Shown: piece after piece, positions 24,113 to 35,150 of the stretch | How positions within the stretch are numbered: position 1 is the stretch's first letter | Layout: the number at the start of each line of letters is the position of its first letter | Program-made: the position numbers and the translations under genes | NCBI GenBank assembly: GCA_032207245.1 | Contig: CM063509.1 | Coordinates: forward strand, 105,888,021-105,952,020 | DNA: 64,000 nucleotides | Source: Pardosa pseudoannulata | Lineage: Eukaryota; Arthropoda; Arachnida; Araneae; Lycosidae | Reading direction: 5' to 3' | Notes under the pieces: generated by a model | Told to the model about the DNA's origin: nothing | Databases searched by the model: none | What the model saw: the letters and a program-made list of their open reading frames with translations, nothing else

Positions 24113-24523
24113 TGGAGACGCGGCAGCTTAGTTGGCAAAAGGCAACGATCTCGTAACTGGAGGTTTGCAGGTTCGAGGCTCGAACCGGCGCAAGATCCGT
24201 CGTGTTCGTTAATGGTGACTGGACACGTAAAATATGATCGTGGTTACAAAGTCCTCAAAGTTCTCAAGCGATACCTCTGGGGGTGGAAGGCAAAAGCCTG
24301 GGGGGTCTTCAGCTTGATCGCTGCATCTAATTAACGAGGACCAGCTAATACGTTCTTTTACCTTAGCAGTGCCCGTCAAACGAAAGGCTCGCCCCTTCGC
24401 CTTAAATCGTGTGGACTCTGGCCCTAGTGCTTAGTTCGCCCAAGTGACATTGGGAACAACAACAACATTACACAAGGTACATAGGAAAGTCTTCGGTCAC
24501 CTCTTTTTTTTTTTTTTTTTTTT
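24113..24523 (+). mobile_element. SINE family B, full-length-like copy with tRNA-like head
   Basis: The head has a pol III A-box-like GCAGCTTAGTTGGC and a B-box-like GGTTCGAGGC. A body of about 220 bases, the shared 3' part with AACAACAACAAC, and a T run follow. A diverged relative lies at 38125-38735. Confidence 0.7.
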
Positions 24524-24574
24524 AAAGTATCAAGTACGATAAGTTTTTTAACTGGACGTACATATCTACGAAGC

Positions 24575-24645
24575 CCAGTGACGTTGGGGTAGCGCGCTTC
24601 GCGTTCCCGCGACATAGGTCCGAGGTTCGATCCCCGGATTGGGCA
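24575..24645 (+). mobile_element. tRNA-like sequence (SINE head)
   Basis: GCCCAGT at the left can pair with ATTGGGC at the right. Between them are GGGGTAGCGCGC and the B box GAGGTTCGATCCCCGG. The anticodon arm is not convincing and it lies in a SINE cluster, so a derived SINE head is favoured over a functional tRNA gene. Confidence 0.5.
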
Positions 24646-24682
24646 AGGTTGACTCAGCCTTTTATCCTTTCAGTGAGTATCG

Positions 24683-24856
24683 AACGCTGGCCGATTGGTT
24701 AGGGCATTGATCGTCGGTACCGGAGTTCGTGGGTTCGAATCCCACTATGGCATGGATGTTCGTAGCCGTTCGGAATCAGCTTTAGTAGTCAGTCCCCGTC
24801 TCATTAGCCCTCATGTAGAAAGTGTAGACCGTAGCGCTTCAAACAAAACCAAACCA
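24683..24856 (+). mobile_element. SINE family A (tRNA-Ser-like head)
   Basis: The head carries TGGCCGATTGGTTAGGGC and GGGTTCGAATCCCAC. It is followed by a body with GTCTCATTAGCCCTCATGT and GTGTAGACCGTAGCG, ending in CAAACAAAACCAAACC. The same head-body order occurs on the - strand at 32822-32998, which defines the family. Confidence 0.85.
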
Positions 24857-24908
24857 TTCAGTGGGTAAAGAAACTGAGGACCAAGCATGCTTGGGAACTA
24901 AACACTGG

Positions 24909-25034
24909 GGGTTCCGCGTAAGGCTGACGACTTAACCGGAACATATGCTTCCCACACCAGGGCTCTTGGTCTTGGAAACGGAGATTGGCACCGTAGGCCC
25001 TGGCCCCCTACGGGCTGTTTCGCCGAGGAATCTA
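24909..25034. repeat. SINE-like module C, copy 2
   Basis: Partner of 23686-23813, with the same order of words: TTCCG.GTAAGG, CTTAACCGG and GGGCTGTTTCGCCGAGGAAT. Confidence 0.65.
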
Positions 25035-26565
25035 CATGTCTGTGACCAACGGTCGAGGAAAAGGACAGTTCTTAACTTTAGTATGCATCCCGTATACACC
25101 ATGGGTGATTCTAAGTAAAAAAAAAAAAAGAAGTTTCTGAACATCCTGCAAAATTTTCTGAAAAAGTATACGCTACTAATTTAAAATAAAAACTGCATTA
25201 AAGGTAATTTATGGATGTCAAAACTAGAGCTGGATGATATTTGAATCTTAGTATTGTGATTTATCGTTTACCAAATATCAATATATTAATATGTTCTAAT
25301 ATATATTACCTTATTATAGAGTTACAAATATAAGTGTGTTCCGTATAAAATAATACAAACACACATGTATCAATGCTGCATGTGTTGATACTCTAGAAAA
25401 CAAAAATTCAATTTCTTAATCTGAATACACAAAATTTAAATTTTAACATATTACTTTAAAAAAGAAAATTACATAACATATTGTTACTGTTCTTCGGTAG
25501 AAAAAGATTTGTGGATACTGCAAAAAAGAAAAAAGGGTGAGAAAAACTACAAAAACTTTCTAACTATCTTCAAAATTCATTTATACATTTTTTATTTTAA
25601 GAGGAAGATGGTTTTAAAAAACTTTTTTTTTAATTTTCAGAAACAGATTTTTCCGAAGATTCTTTTTAAATTTTCTTTTTAAAAAAAATCTGTTTTTTAT
25701 AAGTTTCGGAACAAACTCACACAAATTTTCGGAAAATTCGGCAATTTTCGGATCAGAATCACTTCTGGTATACAGGGTCTAATTAAAGCACGGGCCGACT
25801 GGGCCTAGACCCTGGGCTCCCTAAAATTTGGTACTTAAATTTTAAATAATTTAATTAACAAAATTTGAAAATGTTTTTTGTTAATTCTTCAAGTAATATT
25901 TCATGAGACCTTATGCAGAAATTAAAAGTTTAAACTTTTAGTATTTATTTATAAATATCTCATAGTATGCTAAAGAAATTTATTATGGTTTGCAGTCATT
26001 AAAGGAACATAATCTCCTATATAATAATAGTCTAAGTTATCTGTCCGTCTCTCCTCGAATTTATGAAGCGGTTGGACCTGGAATGAATTCCCCGGCTAAG
26101 GGCAGGCGATTAAATTTATCAATTTATCCACATAATAAATAGGTAAAAATTACAATTTTTCTAGTATTGTGACGTCATTCCTTTAACCATATCATTCAAT
26201 CATTTCTTAGTTTAAATGATTTAAATGTCGTCTACATTATTTTCATACTTTTTATCACTGAACTTACATATTAAGCAAATAATTTTCTTTTATATTTATA
26301 TTAAATAATAGATTAAGTATATAAGTGATAATTTTAAATTTAATCATTGATTATTTTTTATTGCAATGAAAATTTTATCACCGGTATTAACAACAAATTC
26401 TTTTCCTAAAAGTCTAGGAGTCAATTTCATGGCCTAATAAACATCTAGCGTTTATGTTATATATCTTTGAAAATTAAGAATTTTTTTCGTTTGTGTGTTT
26501 GTTTTTTATACATAACCACACGGTTTGACTAAATGAACTCAGCTTGATTCTAAACTGCATTCACA

Positions 26566-26671
26566 ATAAGGCGATTTCCCACAGTAGGGAAAATTCTCAA
26601 ATTATGACAATTCTGGCTTTAGTTTCAAACGGAAGGGCACTTTATTGTTTGTCTGTTGGCTGTTGTAAACA
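26566..26671. mobile_element. Foldback element, truncated at a Helitron 5' end
   Basis: The first ~106 bases of the 164-bp element (compare 27487-27650). It stops at GTTGTAAACA exactly where TCCCCTATATAA begins. Confidence 0.8.
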
Positions 26672-26736
26672 TCCCCTATATAATAATAGCCTAAGTTATC
26701 TGTCCGTCTGTCCTCGAATTTATGAAGCGGTTGGAC

Positions 26737-27486
26737 CAGTAAATGCTAATGATGTGGCCACTAGATGACGTCTTTGTACGCCTATTAAATTATATACGTT
26801 ATATTATACGGAACAACTCGTAGAGCACGGTTTTCTAAAGCTATTACTTATTGATTGAACTAAGAAGTTTACCCAATTTAAGGGCAGCAATTGACTTACA
26901 AATTCAGCCTTAAAAATTTAATTTTGCTCACCAGTAAATGCTAATGATGTGGCCACTGCATGACTTCTTCATACGTCTATTAAATTATATACGTTATATT
27001 ATACGGAATAACTCGTAGAGCACGGTTTTCTAAAACTATTACTTATTGATAGAACTAAGAAGTTTACTTAATTTAAGAGCAACAATTGACTTAGAAATTG
27101 AACCTTAAAAATTTAATTTTGCTCACCAGTAAATGCTAATGATGTGGCCACTGCATGACTTCTTCATACGTCTAATAAATTATATACGTTATATTATACG
27201 GAATAACTCGTAGAGCACGGTTTTCTAAAGCTATTACTTATTGATAGAACTAAGAAGTTTACTCAATTTAAGAGCAACAATTGACTTACAAATTGAACCT
27301 TAAAAATTTAAAATTGCTCACTAGTAAATGCTAATGATGTGGCCACTGCATGACTTCTTTATATATCTATTAAATTATAGACGTTATATTATACGGTATA
27401 ACTCGTAGAGCACGGTTTTCTAAAGCTATTGCTTATTGATAGAACTAAGAAGTTTACTCAATTTAAGAGCAGCAATTGACTTACAA
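26737..27486. repeat. 195-bp tandem repeat, almost four units, inside a Helitron
   Basis: The anchor C/TAGTAAATGCTAATGATG occurs at 26737, 26932, 27127 and 27322, exactly 195 bases apart. Units are very similar. The last is cut at about 165 bases by the foldback element at 27487. Confidence 0.95.
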
Positions 27487-27650
27487 ATAAGGCGATTTCC
27501 CGCAGTAGGGAAAATTCTCAAATTATGACAATTCTATCTTTAGTTTCAAACGGAAGGGCACTTTATTGTTTGTCTGTTGGCTGTTGTAAACATGAAAATG
27601 AATGGGAAGGCCATTATAGCAGATCGTGACGTTGCGACAAATTGCCTTAT
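27487..27650. mobile_element. Foldback element, complete copy (164 bp)
   Basis: The ends are ATAAGGCGATTTCCCGCAGT and, inversely, ATAAGGCAATTTGTCGCAAC. It lies between the 195-bp array and the Helitron 3' part. Confidence 0.85.
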
Positions 27651-28293
27651 GTAGGGAGACTTTAGAGGAGTATGAAGATAAACACGTTATTGAGCGTGTA
27701 CTAGATAATTCTCAGCCAAAACACAAACCATTTTATTACCTGCTTCATGGGGTACTTTACAATGCTGGAAAATTAAAAATTTTACTGATCCCGTCATATG
27801 ACGGGCTATATGCTAGTATTGGAATAACAGTTTATTACATTCAACATTTATAATATGATATCTTATATAATATAAATTAGTAATAAATTAAAAATTTCAG
27901 CCAGTTATAAAGAAATATTAGCACTTTGTATTATATTTCTGAAACTTAGATACAGTTGTTATTTGCTTAAGAATTTTTATTATTTTATTCTCTTATTAAT
28001 TTTGACGAATAGCTATTATTTGTTAATTTTACCTATGCTATTTTATTTTATTTTTTATATAAAAACTTAATTGCAAGTGTTACAGTTTACATCCTTGAGG
28101 TTATACATTTTTGGAATTCGACTGCACTACAAAGCTATGTAAACATAAAAAAAAAAATAATATAAACTTTTCTCCAAAAAATATTCGTTTGTATCTTCTT
28201 TTATAAACTAATTTTTTTCCTTGAAAAGAGGGTAGAAGATAAGACTTCCAGACTCTGGGCCCAACTTTGCCTTGATCGGGCTCTGCTGGTATA

Positions 28294-29105
28294 CACGTAA
28301 GAAAAAAGAAAATCAGTCATCTCTTGAGTTTTTTTTTTTTTTTTTATCTTGCTAATCATGATATACGCATATTATCAAATACTTCTACATTAATTACTCT
28401 ACATATTTTACTGTAATCAAGTGGGATAATGGTAAAAAAAAGTTCCCCTAGTCTACTAAATACGCTCTCCACTAAGATCTAGAGAAGAATGTATGCATTT
28501 TACAAAATACACGCACTATTTAAGAAAAGTAAGATTCGTCAAGTTCGTACATTTTTTTCTTTTTTTAAAAAGCAATCAACTGTGTAATCAAAGTGATTTT
28601 ATCTATAAGCTATGCAGTTTCATTTCAGCGTATTACTCTCTTACTTCCTTTCTTTGACCTTCATGTAATTGGACTTTAACTACCAGCCATATCAAAGTGG
28701 TTACAGACCTCTTACTGCCCAACAGTAACTACGGTTACTTCTATATTTAAATGAAAGCACAGTTTAAGTAATTTTCAGCTAAAAACCAAGGTTAATGGGA
28801 ATAGAGAGAGATGTTTTCTTTTTCTTTACCTGGTCTTTGAACCGATTTCGCCAAAAACCCCAGTGACTCAGAAAAGTCTCCGAAACATTGGGTAGATCGG
28901 AGAGAGAACTGCAGTTGTGAATCGCAACTGTGGCCTTGAAAGGCAACGAAGCGTAAGATGGCAAATCTTTTGGCGGGATTTGCTATTTTCGTTAATGGAA
29001 ATGTCTCACGACAGTTAACTCTTGGGGATTGCCTCGTGTTCCTGACCTTGTGATCTATATCGGATATTTCAGGCCTTGTCCAGGAAAGAGAAACTCGAGG
29101 TTATT
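28294..29105. other. No supported gene; CpG-containing stretch at 28830-29100
   Basis: The - strand open stretch ending at 28829 runs into CAG|GTAAAG, a fair donor. It has no ATG (it would start at TTG), so it is not called as an exon. The sequence before 28620 is AT-rich. Confidence 0.4.
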
Positions 29106-30213
29106 GGATCTTGTCGCGTTTCAACCCTTATCTTTCGAGTTGCGTGACAAGACTAAAACCCTTTTCCCACTGGGCCCAGGCCTAGAGTCCATATCTAAAC
29201 GGGGCCAAATGTTGGCCTAACATTTAATCTATTCACACCAAATATTTTAGTGAACATTAGGATCTTGTCACGTTTCAACCCCCATTTTTCGAGTTGCGTG
29301 ACAACAAGACTAGGACCTTTAGCCCAAATAGGACCTATAGTCCTAGCCTTGGATCCACATCTTAACACTTGACATGCGGGTATACTTCACCGCCAACTTA
29401 CGCGTGCTGCAGGCGTTTTTTCGTGAATCGCGCGAAAGTTTAGTTATTCAGAAAAATCACAGTAAATCGAAAACTACATTGTTTTTATCAACGAAACTTT
29501 TTTATTTTACACTTTAATATATACTGTATGATTATTCAACAAAAAAAACAATGTTTTTACGAAATCACAAAAATAAACGATTTTTAAAATTAAAGTCCGA
29601 TAATCTGTCAGAGCATATTTCTTCATCACTATCTTTGTCCCAACGGCTCATTTTATCAATTTTGTATTCAACAATAAAAAACCAAGCTTCAAATTGACAA
29701 AACACGACTTGTATGTTCTGGAGCTAGGAATTCGATTGAAGACGAAATAAAGCAACAAAAGACCGAGTAACTCGACAATCATAACTTGTGGAAAGAAAAA
29801 ATGCATAACAACGCAAACACGCATATAGTGTCACACATACATATAATTATACGTATTTAGTAGATTTGTGGTGGTTAGCGGGTATCCACCACAAATCTAC
29901 TAAATACGTATTTTTACGTCACCCGCGCTCCAGTCACAGACTGCAAAAAACGTAAAAATACGTTGCCCGCACGCGAAGTGTTAAGGTGGCCAAATGTTGG
30001 TCTTATATTTAATCTCTTCGCCATATATTTTGGTGAACATTAGGATCTTGTCGAGTGTCAACCCGCATTTTTCGAGTTGCGTGAAAAAAGCCTTACTTCA
30101 ATTAGGTGCGATATGCCCGGACCTAGAGCCTGCTATTAAAAAGGGTCAAATGTTCAGCCAAATTTATAGTTTAATAATTAATCTCTTCACACTAAACATT
30201 TTGGTAGACATTA
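29106..30213. repeat. Three ~155-165 bp tandem units, second one interrupted
   Basis: Units start GGATCTTGTC at 29106, 29260 and 30043. They share TTTCGAGTTGCGTGA and CCAAATGTTGG. The second unit is split by the TTAA-flanked element 29366-29980; without it the spacing is about 164. Confidence 0.88.
29366..29980. mobile_element. piggyBac-type element with internal perfect hairpin (615 bp)
   Basis: TTAA lies at 29362-29365 and 29981-29984. The ends are CACTTGACATGCGGG and, inversely, CACTTCGCGTGCGGG. It contains a 26-bp perfect inverted repeat (29849-29874 with 29886-29911). It has no transposase. Confidence 0.9.
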
Positions 30214-31127
30214 CAAAGTTTTTATAAATTATTAACTCGGAATTTGGAAATTTTATGCACATATATACTGAAGTATAAATAAATTAATCATTAATTTTTT
30301 TCTTAAAATCAATTAACATTTTTTACAAAATTTTTGCTTATTTTTAAAATGCTCTAAGCGATTTCATTTTTCATAGATTCCTACGAAATATTTACCAAAC
30401 ATTATTTTATGTATATAAAAATAAATCCGGATATATGTTTTAAATTTCGATTTTATGTAGATTATTAAACCTCAATTTAAGTTTCAAAAGCCCAAAGTTT
30501 TCATGAAAATTCTACATACAGACGTAAAAATACAGTGGACTTCGCTTGATGTGATCAGTTTGGGACACCGTGATTTTTATAACAATAACCGATTGATAAC
30601 AATAAACGATATGCAAAATTAGATAAAGTACCTGACGAGCTCCGCTCGGAGAAAACAGGTATCGAAGCTAACTCGAAGATTTAAATTTTCAATTGTGATT
30701 TATCAACAATACATGCCATAAGAAAATTTGTGAACATTATAAAAGATAACCGGTTAAAGTGCACCATTGTAAACTTTTCTAAACAAAGTTGTTTGGAAAG
30801 GGAACTATTCTATACAAAGGTAAAGTTGGAAAAGTCATAGTAAAATGTAATTGATAACAAAAAAATTATACAATTAATAATGGTACAGTAAGCAGTGTAA
30901 AGATTGAATTGTGTTGAATGGAGAAGCATTCTGACAATGACGGTATCTTCTAGTTGTCCATTTGCGGGTATAATTGAGTTGATCGCTTGTTGTTCCAAAA
31001 TTCCGGCTCCTTGAAGCATTTCATGTAGAGGTGCGTTCTGCATGTTGAAAATGTAGCTTGAAATCTGATGAATGTTGAAATGTCGAACTTTGTTGACGGT
31101 GATTTGAAATCGAAATCAGTTCCTTAA

Positions 31128-31345
31128 CACGCTGCCACCGACGCACTGGCGCGTCAGAGCGGCACCTCCTGGTATGCCGACGACGCACTAACGCGGCGAC
31201 GGACTTTGATAAGTTATATGCTCTGTGTTTAGTGTGGCTTTGGAAATTGAACGGCGAGGTTGTTTCGGCACGTTAGTGAAGCATTATTTTTTAATTTTTT
31301 GTGGTTGGTTTTCAAAATTTTTGTTTGCATTATTTTTTTTTTACT
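31128..31345 (-). mobile_element. Truncated copy of the 290-bp piggyBac-type element
   Basis: Begins after TTAA (31124-31127) with CACGCTGCCACCGACGCACT. It matches the reverse complement of 9800-10011 through AACGGCGAGGTTGTTTCGGC. Similarity is lost near 31340, so the other end is missing. It sits inside the pogo-like element 30533-32540. Confidence 0.8.
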
Positions 31346-31484
31346 ATATCGTTTATGTGTTATATATACTTTGCTACATTAATTTAATATTTAGAGTTGA
31401 TAGAAAATAAAAATGGAAACTGATATCAAGGAATAAAGACAAATCAATAAAGACTTTTATTATTATTATTATTAATTCGTCAGA

Positions 31485-31680
31485 ACTACAGCCAATCGAT
31501 TCCTCATGGTCGAAAACCCCCGGGTACCAATTTTCACTTGGTTTGGACGCATGAGAAAAAAGTTTGCCCGCACCGGGGTTCGAACCCGGCCCTATCTGTA
31601 GCGCCGAACTACGTGACCTTAGCGCGTCAAAACCGATGCCAATCGATTCCTCGTGACCAAAAACCCCAGATCCCCAAGTT
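31485..31680 (-). mobile_element. tRNA-like SINE between short direct repeats
   Basis: On the - strand the B box GGGTTCGAACCCCGGTGCGG follows GGTCACGTAGTTCGGCGCT. It lies between two copies of GCCAATCGATTCCTC (about 31490 and 31639), each followed by a similar AAAACCCC segment. Confidence 0.6.
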
Positions 31681-31946
31681 TACTACAGTTTATTAATTCT
31701 GGGGCGATTTTCGACTTGACAACCATTCCTCGTATTATAGTATAGGATTTACCCCCCTCCTTTAATTTACGCGTACTACATTTCAAAATAAAATGAAAAA
31801 ACTCCATCTTATATTTATGAACTGTATATTATCCTTTAAGACATAAGAATTGTTTACATAATAAAAATAATTGATCAATTGTTGACTGTCTACAATTCTT
31901 TCTAAGAAGCGCATTGATAAATCATTCTTAATCAATGTTTTTAAAG

Positions 31947-32120
31947 TCATCGGAGCGGTGTTGTACTCCACGTTTCAACATTTTCAATGCAATTCAGAAG
32001 CTGAGGAATGTTTAACTGCGTTGCAGCATTGCGCTGACTCATATTTGGTAACCTGTCATAATGATTTAAAATTTCGATCTTTTGTTTTAATGTTAAATCA
32101 TTTCGCTTTCTGGCTTCCAT
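31947..32120 (-). pseudogene. pogo-like transposase, N-terminal helix-turn-helix fragment
   Basis: From the ATG at 32120 the frame reads MEARKRNDLTLKQKIEILN and continues DRLPNMSQRNAATQLNIPQ. This is the N-terminal CENP-B/Tigger DNA-binding helix-turn-helix. Beyond it similarity fades (about 31980) and the DDE catalytic domain is not found. A separate - strand frame at 31043..30810 starting MQNAPLHEMLQGAG may be the C-terminus, but this is only suggested by position. Confidence 0.75.
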
Positions 32121-32821
32121 ATCGAAAAACTGCATGTAAACGAGCAAGGCATAAAATGTGAATACGCTTATTTGTTGCCTTCTACTTATATGACAGCTAT
32201 TGACCACCAGTAGGGTGTGCGTATTTCTGAAAAATTCCAGGAATGTGTAAATCCCACTCCTTTGTTTTTTCTCCTTTTCCCTAGGTGGAAGACAGAGAAT
32301 TCTCGGAAATTAAAACAAGAACAAAGGGAAAGAGAAGAATGGGTTCCTTCTGAATACATTGTGAATATTCCTTTGCCAGCTAAAATGAAGTTCAAAAACT
32401 GATAATATTAACCGATGTAACGATCACATAAAGCGATAATTTTAACATACAAATGAATAGAGAAAATCGAGACCAAGTGATTTCGATAACAATAAGCGAT
32501 TGATAACATTAACCGCGATCACATTAAGTGGAGTCCACTGTATTTCCAATAAATGGACTATTGAACTTTAATTTTATTAAAGGCTATATTTTAGCAATTA
32601 TATCTCTGTATATTCAGAATAGAATTGGAGTATTGTACCGCATATAAAAAAAACATAAGTTTAAATGTAGTGCAGAAAAAAAGGTGTTAAAATTTATAAT
32701 ATGTACATGGGATATCCACATTAGATTTTTTGTAATAAGCCTTGTTATCAAAAGAATCAAGAACATAAGTAAGCAGTGATACTCAAAACGAATCCAAGAA
32801 ATTTTTTATGGGTTGATTTTA

Positions 32822-32998
32822 GTTTCGTTTGGAGCACTGCGGTCTACTTTTTTTACAGCATGAGGTGTAATGAGACCCGGACCTATTGCTTAAAAAGCAG
32901 ATTCCAAATTGCTACAAGGATTCATGACCCAGTGGGATTCGAACCCATATTCCCCGGTACTAAGTATCAACGCCTTAACCATTCGGGCATTGTCTGGC
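32822..32998 (-). mobile_element. SINE family A, full-length-like copy
   Basis: On the - strand: TGCCCGAATGGTTAAGGCG, GGGTTCGAATCCCACTGGG, GTCTCATTACACCTCATG, GTAGACCGCAGTGCTCC. This is the same order as 24683-24856. Confidence 0.85.
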
Positions 32999-33697
32999 TT
33001 TTATGGGTTGATACATTTTCCAGAGAATAAACCTAATTTGATGTGACAGGTAACCAAAAAAATAAGAGAAAAAAACTATCATTTTTTGGTTTTGGTTTTT
33101 CATCAACGGATTCCTCTGTTTCTCCAACTGATTTAAATTTACCAGTGTCTTTAAAAATTATTTGCTTAGATTTCGATACTTCGCTCTGTTGTCCATATAT
33201 ATGATAGTCCATCCCCCTAAAACCATTCTGGCTACGGCCTCTTTAAAGGGGATAAACATATCTCATAGTGAATAATCCAGATTTTCCAGATTAGTATTTC
33301 CAAGATAGAGGGGACACATCACCTTCAAGAATTCGAATTTTCTGTTTTTATGTTTTTAAAATATTTAGATATTTCTGAATCGTATAAAACAAACCCCATT
33401 AAAATATTCGAATTAGAACCTGCTTAATCAAAAAACTGCACAATCTCTGCATTTAATATCATAGCTTTGAAGGAAACTATAACGAAAATATGTAAACTTT
33501 AAATGCATTTGACTGAAAATCATGTTTTTTTAAACATAAGCGAATTCTAAATAAAAAACTGTTACGTGTCCCTTTAATGCCCAGCGTTTCATTTTAGATA
33601 CCACTAAAAAAATAGCTTGTAGAATTTTTATGCTTTCTTAGACGCAGTTTTCCTTTAGAGAATAAATAGAGGGCAATCTTATAAAAAATTAAAAAAT

Positions 33698-34610
33698 TTT
33701 CAAGTGATTTCTATTACTTGTAATTTTTTTAATTTGGATCGACGCTTTTTGATTTTTCGAACAGGCGCTCATAAATTAACTTTTCCGTTCGGTACATAGA
33801 TAGAAATCATGACAAATCTCTTATCTATTATCAAACTCTATTTTACAGTACGTATTCTACATGTAATACCAAATAAATCGTTTTTCGCGAAGTTTTTCTT
33901 TTTCATAAATGGCATCCTATGATGTTTAAAACGATGGCTGATCAGTAACGTGATGTAGCCTCCACACTATGGCCAGTTGTTCACCACTTCCTGATGGTGA
34001 CCTCGAACGATGGTTCACGGGTCGCATCCACACGCTGGGCCACTGAAGGAGCTGAGCTCATTGATTCGTTCATAGGGTCTACTGCGCACTTAAGTTGCGC
34101 ATCTGGCTGCCTTTGATCTTTGGAGAAAAACCGCTTCCGAAGCCATCGTCCGCCAAGGCTATTTTATCGTCTGCCGCCATCGGCCACGATAAGCCAAAGC
34201 CCCTCCAGACGGTGGTGATGGCTTGTAGTGGACCATAGTGTGGAGGCGCCTTGACATTCTGTGTTATTTAAAGTTGTTTAAACTTCCTATTTATTTTATT
34301 CATATTATATCACTTTCAAGTGATTTCTATTATTTGTAATTTTTTAATTTGGATCGACACTTTTTGATTTTTTTAACAAGTGCTCATAAATTTATTTTTC
34401 GGTACGTATACAGATAGAAATCATGACAAACCGCTTATCTATTATCAAACTCCATTTTACAGTACTTATTTTACATGTAATACCAAATAAATCGTTTTTT
34501 GCGAAGTTTTTCTTTTTTACAAATGGCATCATATGATGTTTAAAACCATAGCTAATGTGACGTTCTGTGGTATTTAAAGTTGTTTAAACTTCCTATTCAT
34601 TTTATTCTGT
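33698..34610. repeat. ~300-bp tandem duplication, first copy split by the CpG-rich element
   Basis: 33698-33950 plus 34255-34310 matches 34313-34610, for example CAAGTGATTTCTATTA.TTGTAA, ACATGTAATACCAAATAAAT and TTTAAAGTTGTTTAAACTTC. The interruption is exactly the 33954-34251 element. Confidence 0.88.
33954..34251. mobile_element. CpG-rich short inverted-repeat element, copy 2 (298 bp, TGA duplication)
   Basis: The perfect inverted core GCCTCCACACTATGG is present at both ends. It is flanked by TGA at 33951-33953 and 34252-34254. The uninterrupted site is preserved in the neighbouring tandem copy (TAATGTGACGTTCTG, about 34552-34566), which supports the 3-bp duplication. A 3-bp duplication fits PIF/Harbinger or CACTA-type elements; the superfamily is not settled. 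Confidence 0.88.
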
Positions 34611-34889
34611 ACAGTTCGTAATAACTAAAGAACTGCATCGATATGTAATCGGCAGAAATGGCTCGGCCATATAAAGGGCTATATTGCTTTCAAATTTTCA
34701 CAGTAAATTCATTATAAACCCAAAATGAAACTCTAAATACTTTTTCCGTTGTTGTTTATTTTATTTGCCATTTATAGTATTTGAAATGAAATTTTAAATA
34801 TTATTTTGGCCTTTTTGAAAATTCAATCCCCTGGTATAATACATCTGATACTTTTTTAATAATTTAAATAGTTAGCGAATAGTTAGCGC

Positions 34890-35150
34890 TGACAATTATT
34901 AACAACTTCAAAAATAGTAAGAACCGAAATAATTACTCCCACCATAACTAAATTACTAAATCCCAAAAAATGATAAGAACAAAAAAATATTCCAAACCAA
35001 AGCATCTTGTTTGATTTAAAATATCTTGATACTTTTTTAACAATCTCAAAAATAGTAAGAACCGAAATAACTACAGCCACCATAACTAAATTACTAAATC
35101 AAAGAAAATGATGAGAACAAAAAAAATTATTTACTAAATCCCAGAAAATG
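34890..35150. repeat. ~136-bp direct duplication, with a partial third copy
   Basis: AAAAATAGTAAGAACCGAAA occurs at about 34911 and 35047. ACTAAATTACTAAATC follows in both. A third ACTAAATCCCAGAAAATGAT lies near 35131. Confidence 0.8.

Larger units (their letters stand above)
26013..27816 (+). mobile_element. Composite Helitron with a second 5' end inside
   Basis: The outer 5' end is TCTCCTATATAATAATAG after A. The 3' end has the 16-bp palindrome CCCGTCATATGACGGG (27790-27805), then CTATATGCTAG before T. A second Helitron 5' end (TCCCCTATATAATAATAGCC) begins at 26672, where it interrupts a foldback element. It runs into the 195-bp array, a complete foldback element, and then the common Helitron 3' part. 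Confidence 0.85.
25773..28285. mobile_element. hAT element with 8-bp duplication CTGGTATA, split by a Helitron
   Basis: A perfect CTGGTATA duplication lies at 25765-25772 and 28286-28293. The ends are CAGGGTCTAATTAAAGC and, inversely, CAGAGCCCGATCAAGGC. About 709 bases remain after removing the Helitron 26013-27816. No transposase remains. Confidence 0.88.
30533..32540 (-). mobile_element. pogo/Tigger-like transposon, decayed and nested
   Basis: Flanked by TA (30531-30532, 32541-32542). The 25-base inverted ends agree at 21 positions (CAGTGGACTTCGCTTGATGT against CAGTGGACTCCACTTAATGT). It holds a - strand CENP-B-type helix-turn-helix fragment, a truncated piggyBac element (31128) and a tRNA-like SINE (31485-31680). 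Confidence 0.87.

Noticed and set aside
24683..24756. Functional tRNA-Ser gene
   Set aside because: A and B boxes are present, but the acceptor ends do not pair properly and the same head plus body recurs at 32822-32998, so it is a SINE.
13765..27650. The foldback element as an integral part of the Helitron
   Set aside because: A stand-alone copy exists at 18157-18323, the Helitrons at 48146 and 51018 lack it, and insertion positions and orientations differ between copies.
28779..28964. 61-codon - strand frame running into a donor-like site
   Set aside because: It would start at TTG and no ATG is available in frame. Kept only as a note in the region entry.
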